This document shows positions 46,640-56,657 of a stretch of 64,000 nucleotides of DNA, piece by piece. The DNA comes from Halobacillus ihumii (GTDB lineage Bacteria; Bacillota; Bacilli; Bacillales; Halobacillaceae): contig NZ_CACVAO010000001.1 of the NCBI RefSeq assembly GCF_902726645.1, positions 3,916,636 to 3,980,635 of the forward strand, given 5' to 3'. The position numbers and the translations under genes were made by a program. Position 1 is the stretch's first letter. Every line of letters starts with the position of its first letter. Under the pieces are notes generated by a model. It was not told the DNA's origin, did not search any database, and worked only from the letters and a program-made list of their open reading frames with translations.

Positions 46640-46663
46640 TTCATAGGATAGTTGTGGTAAAAT
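46634..46663 (+). promoter_or_regulatory. Proximal promoter of xerC
   Basis: TTGTGA (46634-46639) and TAAAAT (46658-46663) with an 18-bp spacer and a TG extension before the -10. It overlaps the end of the trmFO remnant. Confidence 0.5.
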
Positions 46664-46688
46664 TTAAGCGCCTTTGCGGGGGTGAATC

Positions 46689-47597
46689 ATGGCAGAACTG
46701 ACTAGATTTAAACAATTATTTTTAGAATATCTCCAAATCGAAAAGAATGCATCGCCATTGACAGTAAGACACTATGGTGATGATATAACAGCTTTTTTTG
46801 TTTTTATGGAGTCAGAATCAATTAATTCATTAGAGGAAGTGGATTACTCGGTGATCCGGGTTTATCTTACAAAGCTTTTTGAGGAAAACATGGCGCGGAA
46901 AAGTATGGCAAGGAAAATTTCTTCGCTGCGCAGCTTTTATCGGTTTTTAGAACGGGAAGAGCTTATGAAACATAATCCATTTATAAACGTACGGTTACCT
47001 AAGAGTGAACAGCGGATCCCGGAGTTTTTCTATGAAGAAGAACTGAATCAGTTATTTTCAGTAAGTGACTGCTCAACATCTTTGGGACAGAGAAACCAGG
47101 CTATACTTGAGCTGCTATATGGTACAGGAATCCGGGTAAGCGAATGTGTGCAGCTGGAAGAATCTCATATCGATTTCTCGCTTTCCACTTTGCTGGTGTA
47201 TGGAAAAGGCAGAAAAGAAAGGTATGTACCCTTTGGTCAATTTGCAGAGAAAGCACTGCGAAACTATCTTAACCATGCCCGGCCCCAGCTACTTAAAAAA
47301 CAGTCACAGCCGGTGCAGAAGTTGTTCGTAAACGCAAAAGGAGGACCTCTTACCGCACGGGGGGTACGCTTGATTCTGGATAAGATGGTAAAAAAGGCAG
47401 CTTTAACTGTAGATATCCATCCCCATAAGTTAAGACACTCCTTTGCGACCCATTTATTAAATGCAGGCGCTGACTTACGCTCCGTTCAGGAGTTGCTAGG
47501 GCATGAGCACTTATCGTCAACACAGATTTATACTCATGTAACGAAAGATAGGCTTCGGCAGGTGTATATGAACAGCCATCCCCGAGCCAATAAGTAA
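46689..47597 (+). CDS. xerC: Tyrosine recombinase XerC (CodV)
   Basis: Resolves chromosome dimers with XerD at dif. N-terminal SAM-like core-binding domain (1-95); catalytic residues Arg149, His246-x-x-Arg249, His272 and nucleophile Tyr281. 302 aa. ATG after GGGGGTG. First gene of xerC-hslV-hslU-codY, the conserved Bacillus operon. A housekeeping recombinase by position and length, not a phage integrase. Confidence 0.97.
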   Translation: MAELTRFKQLFLEYLQIEKNASPLTVRHYGDDITAFFVFMESESINSLEEVDYSVIRVYLTKLFEENMARKSMARKISSLRSFYRFLEREELMKHNPFINVRLPKSEQRIPEFFYEEELNQLFSVSDCSTSLGQRNQAILELLYGTGIRVSECVQLEESHIDFSLSTLLVYGKGRKERYVPFGQFAEKALRNYLNHARPQLLKKQSQPVQKLFVNAKGGPLTARGVRLILDKMVKKAALTVDIHPHKLRHSFATHLLNAGADLRSVQELLGHEHLSSTQIYTHVTKDRLRQVYMNSHPRANK

Positions 47598-47610
47598 CGA
47601 GGTGATGTTA

Positions 47611-48156
47611 ATGGACCAACAATTTCATGCGACGACAATTTTTGCTGTACAGCACAACGGAACATGTGCAATGAGTGGCGACGGTCAAGTGACGCTTGGG
47701 AATCAGGTTGTGATGAAGCATAAAGCTGTGAAAGTTCGCAAACTTTTTAATGACCAAGTCTTAGCCGGGTTTGCAGGATCTGTTGCGGACGCCTTTACTC
47801 TATTTGAAAAATTTGAAGCAAAGCTCGAAACCTACGATGGAAATTTGGCCCGGGCGTCCGTCGAACTAGCGAAAGAATGGCGCAGTGACAAAGTGCTTAG
47901 AAAACTTGAAGCGATGCTGATTGTAATGGATAAGGGTAAAATGTTTCTCGTATCAGGAACAGGGGAAGTAATAGAACCGGATGACGGCATATTGGCGATT
48001 GGCTCAGGGGGCAATTTTGCTTTAAGTGCTGGTCGTGCTTTAAAAAGGTATTCACCAGATCAATCTGCCAGGCAAATTGCGCGGGCGGCTCTTGAAATCG
48101 CTGGTGAAATCTGTGTGTTTACGAATGATCAGATAACCCTGGAAGTTTTGGAATAG
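47611..48156 (+). CDS. hslV: ATP-dependent protease peptidase subunit HslV (ClpQ)
   Basis: The proteasome-like peptidase ring paired with HslU. I chose ATG 47611 (181 aa) because GAGGTGAT lies just upstream. The precursor begins [17 protein letters not shown], with the threonine pair of typical HslV at positions 8-9. B. subtilis ClpQ instead has Ser at position 2 (MSSFHATT), reported to act as the N-terminal nucleophile; here that residue is Asp. The enzyme therefore probably matures by removing seven residues to expose Thr8. GDGQVTLG and [10 protein letters not shown] are conserved. Confidence 0.94.
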   Translation: MDQQFHATTIFAVQHNGTCAMSGDGQVTLGNQVVMKHKAVKVRKLFNDQVLAGFAGSVADAFTLFEKFEAKLETYDGNLARASVELAKEWRSDKVLRKLEAMLIVMDKGKMFLVSGTGEVIEPDDGILAIGSGGNFALSAGRALKRYSPDQSARQIARAALEIAGEICVFTNDQITLEVLE

Positions 48157-48168
48157 GAGGCTGATGAA

Positions 48169-49566
48169 ATGTCTTTAGATTTAACGCCTAAACAAATTGT
48201 GGAGCGGCTCGATCAATATATCATCGGTCAAACGAATGCAAAGAAATCTGTAGCTGTTGCTTTACGAAACCGTTACAGAAGGATGAAATTAACCGATGAC
48301 ATAAAAGAAGAAGTTGTACCTAAAAACATCCTCATGATGGGCCCAACAGGTGTAGGGAAAACAGAGGTTGCCCGCCGTCTGGCAAAGCTTGTCGGAGCCC
48401 CGTTTGTTAAAGTTGAAGCGACGAAGTTTACGGAAGTAGGATACGTGGGCCGTGATGTGGAATCTATGGTTCGAGACTTAGTGGAAATGGCTGTTCGGAT
48501 GGTGAAAGAGGAAAAGATTGAAGCAGTCCGGGAAACGGCAGAAGAACAGGCGAATAAGCGGTTGATCAAACTGCTGGTCCCGGCTAAAGATAAACAGTCA
48601 TCTAACTTTAAGAATCCTTTAGAGATGTTGTTTCAGCAAGGTAATCAGCAGCAAACCGATTCCACTTCTGATCAGGAAGAAACAGAAATCAAAAACAAAC
48701 GCAAGCGTATTAAGCATCAACTTGAACTGGGCGAGCTTGAAGATCATATGGTGACGATTGAAGTCGAAGAATCTCAATCGTCCATGTTTGACATGCTGCA
48801 AGGTTCGGGAATGGAACAGATGGGTATGAACATGCAGGATGCCTTCAGCCAGTTCATGCCGAAGAAAAAAAAGAAACGTAAGCTTCCAGTAAGTGAAGCG
48901 CGAAAAGTACTTACTCAAGAAGAAGCTCAAAAACTTGTTGATATGGATGAAGTCGGACAGATGGCTGTGGAGAAAGTTGAGCAGTCAGGCATCATTTTTA
49001 TTGACGAAATTGATAAAGTGGCGGCCAAAGGGGATAATCAGGCGAATGTATCACGAGAAGGCGTACAGCGGGATATTCTCCCCATCGTTGAGGGTTCTAC
49101 CATCGTTACGAAGTACGGTCCCGTGTCTACAGACCATATTTTGTTTGTAGCAGCCGGAGCTTTTCATATGGCAAAACCTTCAGATTTAATCCCGGAACTG
49201 CAAGGGCGCTTTCCGATTCGGGTGGAATTAAATAAACTAACAATAGAAGATTTTCGAAGCATCTTAGTAGAACCTTCGAATGCTCTATTAAAGCAATATA
49301 AGGCACTTTTAGAAACTGAAGGTATAAAGGTCGAATTTTCTGACGATGCTATTACTAGAATTGCTGAAATTGCCTATGAAGTGAATCAGGAAACGGACAA
49401 TATCGGAGCGAGACGCCTGCATACAATCTTAGAGAAGTTATTAGAAGACTTATCATTCGAAGCACCGGATGTCACACTGGAAACTATAGACATAACCCCT
49501 CAATATGTAGACAGCAAATTATCTACTATTGTTAAAAATAAAGATTTAAGCAGGTTTATACTGTAG
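48169..49566 (+). CDS. hslU: HslUV protease ATPase subunit HslU (ClpY)
   Basis: A AAA+ unfoldase. Walker A GPTGVGKT at residues 58-65; a large I domain (about 110-240) with [13 protein letters not shown] at its end; Walker [12 protein letters not shown]; sensor region [12 protein letters not shown]-terminal LSRFIL that docks into HslV. 465 aa. ATG after AGGAGG. Confidence 0.98.
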   Translation: MSLDLTPKQIVERLDQYIIGQTNAKKSVAVALRNRYRRMKLTDDIKEEVVPKNILMMGPTGVGKTEVARRLAKLVGAPFVKVEATKFTEVGYVGRDVESMVRDLVEMAVRMVKEEKIEAVRETAEEQANKRLIKLLVPAKDKQSSNFKNPLEMLFQQGNQQQTDSTSDQEETEIKNKRKRIKHQLELGELEDHMVTIEVEESQSSMFDMLQGSGMEQMGMNMQDAFSQFMPKKKKKRKLPVSEARKVLTQEEAQKLVDMDEVGQMAVEKVEQSGIIFIDEIDKVAAKGDNQANVSREGVQRDILPIVEGSTIVTKYGPVSTDHILFVAAGAFHMAKPSDLIPELQGRFPIRVELNKLTIEDFRSILVEPSNALLKQYKALLETEGIKVEFSDDAITRIAEIAYEVNQETDNIGARRLHTILEKLLEDLSFEAPDVTLETIDITPQYVDSKLSTIVKNKDLSRFIL

Positions 49567-49591
49567 TGAATTTACTCAAGGAGGAACAATA

Positions 49592-50371
49592 ATGGAATTA
49601 TTAAATCGCGCAAGAAGAATTAATGCAATGCTGCAAAAAACAACAGGGAAATCGGTGGACTTTAATGATATGTCTGCCACATTAAGAGATGTCATCGAAG
49701 CCAATACTTTTGTTGTCAGCCGTCGAGGTAAACTGCTTGGATTTGCCATCAAACAGGAAATAGAAAATGAGCGTATGCAGGCAATGTTGACTGAACGTCA
49801 ATTTCCTCAAGAATACACTCAAAATCTTTTTAACGTTCAGGAAACGACTCCTAACCTTGACATGAATAGCGAATACACTGCTTTCCCTGTGGAAAACAGA
49901 GAGTTATTTGAAGATGGCCTTACCACAATTGTACCAATCATTGGCGGTGGTCAACGCTTGGGTACATTGATTTTAAGCCGGCTCAACAGCAGCTTCGAGG
50001 AAGATGATCTATTACTAGCAGAATACGGAGCTACTGTAGTAGGTATGGAAATTCTTCACGAGAAAACAGAAGAAATTGAGCAGGAAGCACGTAGTAAAGC
50101 TGTGGTACAAATGGCGATCAGTTCATTGTCCTACAGTGAACTTGAAGCGATCGAGCATATTTTTGAAGAATTAGAAGGTAATGAAGGATTACTAGTAGCC
50201 AGTAAGATTGCAGACCGTGTTGGTATTACCCGCTCTGTTATCGTTAACGCTTTGCGTAAACTTGAAAGTGCCGGTGTGATTGAATCACGTTCACTGGGAA
50301 TGAAAGGTACGTACATTAAAGTTCTTAATAACAATTTCTTAGTAGAACTTCAAAAACTTCGCTCAAATTAA
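49592..50371 (+). CDS. codY: GTP- and branched-chain-amino-acid-responsive repressor CodY
   Basis: A global nutritional regulator. N-terminal GAF domain (about 1-155) binding Ile/Leu/Val; C-terminal winged HTH (about 200-240, [20 protein letters not shown]). 259 aa. ATG after AAGGAGG. In B. subtilis CodY represses the adjacent fla/che operon. Followed by a strong terminator, so flgB requires its own promoter. Confidence 0.98.
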   Translation: MELLNRARRINAMLQKTTGKSVDFNDMSATLRDVIEANTFVVSRRGKLLGFAIKQEIENERMQAMLTERQFPQEYTQNLFNVQETTPNLDMNSEYTAFPVENRELFEDGLTTIVPIIGGGQRLGTLILSRLNSSFEEDDLLLAEYGATVVGMEILHEKTEEIEQEARSKAVVQMAISSLSYSELEAIEHIFEELEGNEGLLVASKIADRVGITRSVIVNALRKLESAGVIESRSLGMKGTYIKVLNNNFLVELQKLRSN

Positions 50372-50382
50372 TAGAAACTTAG

Positions 50383-50420
50383 AAAAAGCCGCTGCCATTA
50401 AATTGGCAGCGGCTTTTTTT
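50383..50420 (+). terminator. Terminator after codY
   Basis: Perfect 15-bp stem AAAAAGCCGCTGCCA (50383-50397) and TGGCAGCGGCTTTTT (50404-50418), loop TTAAAT, followed by further T residues. Confidence 0.93.
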
Positions 50421-50739
50421 GTGTAAGATTTAAGACCTATAATAATTACAATTTATAACAAAATGTATACACAAAAGTTATAGAAAGTGCTCCTTTTGTA
50501 GGCATTTTATAAAGGAATTATAAATGTAATTTATTTTATGAATTAAATGTGTAATAATGTTCATTATAGTAGATTTTTCGACAAGTGGTAACAATTACCG
50601 CAGAACTCAATCATATGTAGTAAGAGAGAAGAACTATTTATGTTCATAATCAAAAAGGTTTGGGTTCAAAATGTACTAATATTTATCTTGTATTTAAAAT
50701 CTATTCGGGCCATTAGTAATTGATAGGAGGTCATAAAGA
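50421..50739 (+). promoter_or_regulatory. Fla/che operon upstream region
   Basis: A 319-bp, very AT-rich stretch between the codY terminator and flgB. It must hold the operon promoter, but I cannot single one out. TATAAT occurs at 50438-50443 without a convincing -35. GGTAACAATTACC (50587-50599) is a short palindrome that could be an operator. I see no full CodY box (AATTTTCWGAAAATT) and no clear sigma-D promoter. Confidence 0.45.
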
Positions 50740-51132
50740 TTGAAACTTTTTAGTGAAACATTTACCCTTCTTGAAAACTCTCTAAACTACACAACTGCAA
50801 AAAATAGAGCAATTTCTAACAATATCGCTAACGTGGACACACCTGGCTATAAAGCGAAGGATGTTGTCTTTAAGCATGTGTTAGAAGGGGAAATGAACAG
50901 CTTAGAGGCAAAACGAACAAACTCCCGCCACATTCCATTTTCTAATGAGGGAAACAGTCCGTACAAAACGGTGACGCAGCAGGGCACTACATATAATCAC
51001 AACGGAAACAATGTGGATATTGATAAGGAAATGAATGAGCTTGCGAAAAATCAAATTCTCTATCAAGCTCTAGTTGACCGCATGGGCGGAAAGTTTAGGA
51101 GTCTTGAAAATGTGCTTAAAGGAGGAAATTAA
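50740..51132 (+). CDS. flgB: Flagellar basal-body rod protein FlgB
   Basis: A proximal rod subunit. The NNIANVDTPGYKAKDVVF segment near residue 27 is the rod/hook family N-terminal signature; the C-terminus forms the partner helix. 130 aa. The start is TTG at 50740 after ATAGGAGGTC. First gene of the fla/che operon; flgC begins 3 bp after its stop. Confidence 0.97.
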   Translation: MKLFSETFTLLENSLNYTTAKNRAISNNIANVDTPGYKAKDVVFKHVLEGEMNSLEAKRTNSRHIPFSNEGNSPYKTVTQQGTTYNHNGNNVDIDKEMNELAKNQILYQALVDRMGGKFRSLENVLKGGN

Positions 51133-51135
51133 TCC

Positions 51136-51591
51136 ATGAGTATTTTTCATGCGATAAATACGAGCGCGAGTGCTTTAACAGCTCAGCGATTAAGGATGGA
51201 TATTGCTTCTTCGAACATAGCCAATGCGAATTCAACAAGAGCGACCATCAATGAAAATGGCGAGTGGGGACCTTACAGAAGAAAAATGGTTGTATTCGAA
51301 CCTAAAGACAATTCGTTCCAATCCTTTTTAGATACAGCGGCTAATCGTTCGGGCTCGCCCGGTAAGGGTGTCAAAGCATCCGCAATCGTAGAGGATGAGG
51401 AACCATTTAAACAAATGTATAACCCCTCACACCCGGATGCAAACGAGAATGGCTATGTTCTGCTTCCGAATGTGGACCCTTTACAGGAAATGGTCGATCT
51501 GATGAGTGCAACACGTTCATATGAAGCTAATGTGACAGCAATTAACGCCACAAAAGGCATGTTAATGAAAGCCCTGGAAATTGGTAAGTAA
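51136..51591 (+). CDS. flgC: Flagellar basal-body rod protein FlgC
   Basis: A proximal rod subunit. Contains MDIASSNIANANSTRA near the N-terminus and PLQEMVDLMSATRSYEANVTA near the C-terminus, the two conserved rod helices. 151 aa. ATG after GGAGGAAAT. Confidence 0.97.
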   Translation: MSIFHAINTSASALTAQRLRMDIASSNIANANSTRATINENGEWGPYRRKMVVFEPKDNSFQSFLDTAANRSGSPGKGVKASAIVEDEEPFKQMYNPSHPDANENGYVLLPNVDPLQEMVDLMSATRSYEANVTAINATKGMLMKALEIGK

Positions 51592-51606
51592 CAAGGAGGA
51601 ATACAT

Positions 51607-51915
51607 ATGGTAAATGGAGTGCCCGTTACTAATGATCCATTCATTAAATTGATACAGTCTCAAGCTTCAAAACCAGTCTCCACTGGTGAAGCGCATGAGG
51701 CATTCGCTAGCAGCTTGAAACAAGCTATTAATACAGTGAATGAGGCTCAAATTGCCTCAGATGCGAAAACAAAGGCCTTGGCACGCGGTGAAGTAAACGA
51801 TTTGCATGGCGTTATGATCGCCTCACAAAAAGCGAGTATTACGATGCAGACAACCATTGAAATTCGCAATAAAGTTATTGATGCTTATAAAGAAATGATG
51901 AGAATGCAAGTCTAA
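51607..51915 (+). CDS. fliE: Flagellar hook-basal body protein FliE
   Basis: The MS-ring/rod junction protein, 102 aa. C-terminal LHGVMIASQKASITMQTTIEIRNKV is the family signature (DLH..MIA.Q.A). ATG after AAGGAGG. A perfect 11-bp inverted repeat (51893-51903 with 51922-51932) spans its stop codon and could form an mRNA hairpin before fliF. Confidence 0.95.
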   Translation: MVNGVPVTNDPFIKLIQSQASKPVSTGEAHEAFASSLKQAINTVNEAQIASDAKTKALARGEVNDLHGVMIASQKASITMQTTIEIRNKVIDAYKEMMRMQV

Positions 51916-51978
51916 CCGTACTCTCATCATTTGTTATCATACATATTCTCTTAACTTGTTCGTTTTATGGGGGCAATT

Positions 51979-53574
51979 ATGAAAGAAAAAATAATAGTTT
52001 TTAAGAATAAAATAACTGCCTATTGGAGGGAAAGGTCCTCGAAGCAGAAAGGGTTGTTTATTGGGGCAGCAGCAGGAATTATTCTGTTGCTGAGTATAGC
52101 CAGCTTTTTAGCGGCACAGACCAATATGGTGCCACTCTATCGGGATTTATCACTCCAGGAAGTAGGCCAAGTAAAAGCGGAGCTGGATACACGCGGTGTT
52201 CCTTATGAACTGGATCAAGGGGGGACAACGATTTCCGTTCCTGCAGAGCAGGCTGATTCATTGCTGGTAGATCTGGCAGCTGCAGGCTTGCCTGACAGCG
52301 GTAATATTGACTACAGCTTTTTCAGTGGAAATGTCTCGTGGGGCATGACCGATAACGAGTTTGATGTCATCAAACTTGATGCGATGCAAACAGAGCTTGC
52401 CAACTTAATGACAGAGATCACGGGGATTGAAGATGCCAAAGTGATGATTAATATACCGGAGGAACAGGTATTTTTGTCTGAATCCACTCAGGATGCGTCG
52501 GCATCAGTAGTGCTTAATATACAGCCAGGCTATGAACTCCAGCCGAACCAGGTGGAAGCCTTGTATAATTTAGCATCAAAATCTGTTCCCAATCTTTCTA
52601 AAGATAATATCGTCATTATGGATCAGAACTTTAATTATTTTGACTTAAATCAAAATCAAATGGCTAGCGGCGCAGATACCTATACATATCAACAATCTAT
52701 TAAAGAGGATATTGAGCGGGATATCCAGCAGCGCGTGCAAAAAATGCTCGGTATGATGATCGGGCACAATAAAGTGGTAGCGACAGTCACAGCAGATATT
52801 GATTTCACAAAAGAAAATCGAGTGGAAGAGTTAGTTGAGCCTGTTGATCCTGAAAGTATGGAAGGCTTGCCTGTCAGTGTGGAGCGAATTGAAGAAACTT
52901 ACACAGGCGGTACTCCTGAAGGTGGTGTTCCCGGAGCTGGTGAAGGTGAGGTCCCTAATTATCCAGCTGAGGCAGAAGGAGATAACGGCGACTACGAAAT
53001 GACGAAAGAAACGATCAACAACGAGTTCAATCGAATTCGGCGGGATATCGTTGAAAGTCCGTACAAAGTTCGTGATTTAGGTATACAGGTCGCCATTGAT
53101 AATACGAAGGATACAAACGGTGACGGTGAAGTACAGCAGCTTACTCAACAGGAACAGCAAACGGTACAAGAGAGTGTTCAGTCGATTTTGAGCTCAATGA
53201 TTACCACGTCTATTAACGGAAGTTATGGCGAAGTCAATCCTGAGGAAAAAGTATCGATTGTCTTCCAAGAGTTTAGCGGTGAACCAGAATTTCCTGCAGA
53301 AACTACAGGAATTCCGCTCTGGATGTATCTCGTTGGAGGTGGACTCCTTCTTGTGATTCTTGTGCTTATAGTAATGCTGTTCAAGCGTAAGAGTAAGGTT
53401 ATGGAGGAGGAAGCAGTATTTGAAGAACCGGCTGTCCAACAGCCAGACAGCATACCAGACATAGAAGAAAATGAAACGGAGTCATCGGTCAGACGCAAAC
53501 AGCTTGAACGTATGGCTAAAGATAAGCCTGAGGAGTTTGCCAAGCTGCTTCGTTCATGGATTGCTGAAGATTAA
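51979..53574 (+). CDS. fliF: Flagellar MS-ring protein FliF
   Basis: Forms the membrane ring on which the flagellum is built. Transmembrane helix about 24-45 (GLFIGAAAGIILLLSIASF), periplasmic-equivalent RBM domains, a disordered acidic Gly/Pro segment (about 305-340), a second transmembrane helix about 440-462, and a cytoplasmic tail ending in the FliG-binding region (EEFAKLLRSWIAED). 531 aa from ATG 51979 after GGGGG; ATG 51967 would lack a Shine-Dalgarno. Confidence 0.96.
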   Translation: MKEKIIVFKNKITAYWRERSSKQKGLFIGAAAGIILLLSIASFLAAQTNMVPLYRDLSLQEVGQVKAELDTRGVPYELDQGGTTISVPAEQADSLLVDLAAAGLPDSGNIDYSFFSGNVSWGMTDNEFDVIKLDAMQTELANLMTEITGIEDAKVMINIPEEQVFLSESTQDASASVVLNIQPGYELQPNQVEALYNLASKSVPNLSKDNIVIMDQNFNYFDLNQNQMASGADTYTYQQSIKEDIERDIQQRVQKMLGMMIGHNKVVATVTADIDFTKENRVEELVEPVDPESMEGLPVSVERIEETYTGGTPEGGVPGAGEGEVPNYPAEAEGDNGDYEMTKETINNEFNRIRRDIVESPYKVRDLGIQVAIDNTKDTNGDGEVQQLTQQEQQTVQESVQSILSSMITTSINGSYGEVNPEEKVSIVFQEFSGEPEFPAETTGIPLWMYLVGGGLLLVILVLIVMLFKRKSKVMEEEAVFEEPAVQQPDSIPDIEENETESSVRRKQLERMAKDKPEEFAKLLRSWIAED

Positions 53575-53586
53575 GGAGGTCCTAAT

Positions 53587-54600
53587 ATGGCCTATCAGGC
53601 ATCAAGGTTAACAGGAAAGCAAAAAGCAGCAGTGCTGTTAATCTCTCTCGGTCCAGATGTTGCTGCACAAATCTATAAACATTTGACAGAAGAAGAAATG
53701 GAAAAACTAACATTGGAGATTTCCTCTGTTCAGAAAGTAGATACAGCTCAAAAGGAAGAAGTGCTGGATCAATTCCACCAGATCGCTCTGGCACAGGATT
53801 ATATTTCACAAGGGGGGATCGGTTATGCGAAAACGGTCCTGGAGAAAGCGCTTGGCGAACAGGAGGCCTCCAATATTATCGGTCGACTGACATCTTCATT
53901 GCAGGTCAAGCCGTTTGATTTCGCGAGAAGAGCCGATCCTAATCAAATCTTAAATTTTATTCAAAATGAGCATCCGCAAACGATTGCACTTATTTTATCG
54001 TACTTGGATGCAGCCCAGTCAGGACAAATCCTGTCAGAGCTGCCTCAAGAGTTACAAGCGGATGTGGCACGAAGAATTGCGACAATGGATTCGACTTCGC
54101 CGGAAATCATCAACCAAATTGAAAGTATTCTTGAGAAGAAGCTTTCCGCAACTGTGACACAGGACTATACAGAAACTGGTGGGATCCAGGCGGTAGTAGA
54201 AGTGTTAAATGGAGTGGATCGAAGTACTGAACGAACGATTCTAGATGCGCTGGAAATTCAGGATCCTGAGTTGGCGGAAGAAATCAAGAAACGGATGTTC
54301 GTCTTTGAAGATATCGTGACATTGGATAACCGTGCTATTCAGCGTGTTATCCGCGAGGTGGACAATGATGATCTGCGCTTGTCCTTGAAAGTATCCAGTG
54401 ATGAAGTGAAAGCACTCGTGTTTACGAACATGTCTGAACGGATGGCCGAGACTTTTAAAGAAGAAATGGAAATTATGGGGCCAGTGCGGCTGCGTGATGT
54501 AGAAGAGGCACAAACACGTGTAGTCGGAACTATCAGGCGTCTTGAGGAAGTGGGAGAAATCGTGGTGGCACGCGGTGGGGGAGATGACATTATTGTCTAA
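53587..54600 (+). CDS. fliG: Flagellar motor switch protein FliG
   Basis: The rotor protein that generates torque with MotA. N domain binding FliF, middle EHPQTIALILSYL motif, and C-terminal charged torque helix with LKVSSDEVK. 337 aa. ATG after TAAGGAGGTC. Overlaps fliH. Confidence 0.97.
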   Translation: MAYQASRLTGKQKAAVLLISLGPDVAAQIYKHLTEEEMEKLTLEISSVQKVDTAQKEEVLDQFHQIALAQDYISQGGIGYAKTVLEKALGEQEASNIIGRLTSSLQVKPFDFARRADPNQILNFIQNEHPQTIALILSYLDAAQSGQILSELPQELQADVARRIATMDSTSPEIINQIESILEKKLSATVTQDYTETGGIQAVVEVLNGVDRSTERTILDALEIQDPELAEEIKKRMFVFEDIVTLDNRAIQRVIREVDNDDLRLSLKVSSDEVKALVFTNMSERMAETFKEEMEIMGPVRLRDVEEAQTRVVGTIRRLEEVGEIVVARGGGDDIIV

Positions 54601-55345
54601 TCAGAATTCATTGCAAAAGCGTGTCATTGGGTTAAAGCCTGTAACGATTCAGAAACGCCAGCATGAAAGAGAAGCTTCCGAGCAACAGAGTAATGACGAA
54701 GCAAATCGGCTCTTAGCGGAAGCAGAACAAGAGTTGGCTCTAGCAAAGCAGGAGGCGCAAAGTCAATTAAAAGCAGTCGAACAAGAAATTTCAGCGCAGC
54801 GCGACGCCTGGGATGGGGAAAAGGAATCGTTGGCTCAGGAAGCCTATCAAGAAGGTTTTAATAAGGGGTTTCATGATGGGCAATCACAAGGGTATCAGGA
54901 GTTTTCAGAACAGCTCACTCAGATCAATCACATTATGACTCTGGCGCAAAAGGACTATGCGAGTACAGTTTCAGCTAGTGAAGAAATGATATTAGAACTT
55001 GCCGTCAGCAGTACTGAGAAAATTATCAATCAACAGTTAAAGGCTGACCCTGAGAGCTTTTTACCGGTCGTTAAGAAGGCGATTGAAGAAGTTCAAGATC
55101 ATCCGGAAATTGTTGTGTATGTGCACCCGAATGATTATGAGCTGATTCATTCTCAAAAAAGTGAATTAGTATCCATAACTAGCTTTAAGGCCACATTGAC
55201 TATTTATATCGATGAATCGCTGGAACGATTCAGTTGTATGGTTGAATCTCCGTTTGGCCGTGTTGAAGCAGGGATTGACCATCAGCTCACTCAGCTTCGT
55301 GAAAAGCTTCATCAGCTTGTGCAAGAGGAGAAGAATGATGAATAA
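54584..55345 (+). CDS. fliH: Flagellar export ATPase regulator FliH
   Basis: Binds FliI as a homodimer and regulates export. A long Glu/Gln-rich coiled coil (about 25-110) with YQEGFNKGFHDGQSQGYQ, the glycine-repeat stretch, then the C-terminal FliI-binding domain with EEMILELAVSSTEKIINQQL. 253 aa from ATG 54584, overlapping fliG by 17 bp. A TTG at 54593 has better spacing to GGGGGA and is an alternative. The upstream reading from 54542 lies inside fliG. Confidence 0.9.
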   Translation: MTLLSNQNSLQKRVIGLKPVTIQKRQHEREASEQQSNDEANRLLAEAEQELALAKQEAQSQLKAVEQEISAQRDAWDGEKESLAQEAYQEGFNKGFHDGQSQGYQEFSEQLTQINHIMTLAQKDYASTVSASEEMILELAVSSTEKIINQQLKADPESFLPVVKKAIEEVQDHPEIVVYVHPNDYELIHSQKSELVSITSFKATLTIYIDESLERFSCMVESPFGRVEAGIDHQLTQLREKLHQLVQEEKNDE

Positions 55346-56645
55346 ACAGGTATATCTTGATGCGATCAAACGGATGGATACATATAAACGGTATGGAAAA
55401 GTTCATCGAGTAATCGGATTGATGATTGAATCAAAGGGTCCTGAAGCTTCGATTGGTGATCTTTGTTATATTCATACTTCTTCCTATGATTCTAAAAAAA
55501 TAGCAGCAGAAGTAGTGGGGTTTAATCATGAAAAAGTATTGCTGATGCCCTTTCGTGAAATTCGTGAAATCGGTCCAGGTAGTTTAGTAGAAGCAACAGG
55601 AGAGCCGCTTCAAATTAAAGCAGGTCTTGGGCTGATCGGAAACGTTCTGGATGCGATGGGACATCCGTTAGATCAGACGATGTTACCTAAAGGGTTAAAA
55701 ACCTACCCAACCGAACAACACCCGCCGAATCCGTTGTCGCGTCCGACAATCAAAGAACCGATTCAAGTAGGTGTAAGGGCGATTGATTCTCTCCTGACGG
55801 TTGGAAAAGGCCAGAGGATTGGTATTTTTGCTGGCAGCGGGGTAGGTAAGAGTACACTGCTCGGGATGATATCAAGAAATAGTGCTGCTGATATTAACGT
55901 TATTGCCCTGATTGGCGAACGTGGACGAGAAGTACGCGAATTTATTGAGAACGACCTCGGAGAAGAAGGCTTAAAGCGATCGGTCGTCATCGTAGCCACG
56001 TCTGATCAGCCGGCGCTAATGCGGGTGAAGGGAGCCTATACCGCAACGGCCATCAGTGAATACTTCCGGGATCTTGGCTATAACGTTAACTTAATGATGG
56101 ATTCCGTTACACGTTTTGCAATGGCACAGCGGGAAATTGGTTTAGCTACTGGTGAGCCGCCAACGACGAAGGGGTACACACCTTCCGTTTTCGCCATGCT
56201 GCCAAAACTTCTGGAGCGCACGGGGACAAGCAGTCTCGGAACAATTACGGCTTTTTACACCGTTCTCGTCGATGGAGATGACCTCAATGAACCGATTTCA
56301 GATACAGTACGAGGGATTCTGGATGGTCACTTTGTGCTGGATAGGAAGCTGGCAGAACAGGGTCAGTTTCCGGCGATTAACATACTAAAATCTATTAGCC
56401 GGGTCATGAATCAAATTGCTTCCCCTCCCCATAAACAAGCGGCCGAACGAATGCGGGCGCTGCTGGCAACGTATGAGGAAAATAACGAACTGATTCAGAT
56501 TGGTGCTTATAAAAAAGGAAGCAGCCGTGAAGTTGATGAAGCCATCCATTACCATCCCTCTCTCATTCGTTTCTTAAAGCAAGGGGTTCATGAGCGGTCG
56601 AGTTTTGAACAGTCCGTTGAGTCACTTGAAAAGCTGTTTACATAG
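55335..56645 (+). CDS. fliI: Flagellum-specific ATPase FliI
   Basis: The F1-beta-like ATPase of the export apparatus. Walker A GIFAGSGVGKSTLLGM near residue 165; ALIGERGREVREF; the ATP synthase signature-type PAINILKSISR. 436 aa. ATG 55335 or 55338 after GAGGAG, overlapping fliH by 11 bp. A far-upstream frame start (55212) is inside fliH. Confidence 0.97.
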   Translation: MMNKQVYLDAIKRMDTYKRYGKVHRVIGLMIESKGPEASIGDLCYIHTSSYDSKKIAAEVVGFNHEKVLLMPFREIREIGPGSLVEATGEPLQIKAGLGLIGNVLDAMGHPLDQTMLPKGLKTYPTEQHPPNPLSRPTIKEPIQVGVRAIDSLLTVGKGQRIGIFAGSGVGKSTLLGMISRNSAADINVIALIGERGREVREFIENDLGEEGLKRSVVIVATSDQPALMRVKGAYTATAISEYFRDLGYNVNLMMDSVTRFAMAQREIGLATGEPPTTKGYTPSVFAMLPKLLERTGTSSLGTITAFYTVLVDGDDLNEPISDTVRGILDGHFVLDRKLAEQGQFPAINILKSISRVMNQIASPPHKQAAERMRALLATYEENNELIQIGAYKKGSSREVDEAIHYHPSLIRFLKQGVHERSSFEQSVESLEKLFT

Positions 56646-56657
56646 GAGTGTAGAAGA

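Noticed and set aside
46689..47597. XerC as an integrase of a mobile element
   Set aside because: Length, residues and the xerC-hslV-hslU-codY context identify the housekeeping recombinase; no att repeats or phage genes are nearby.
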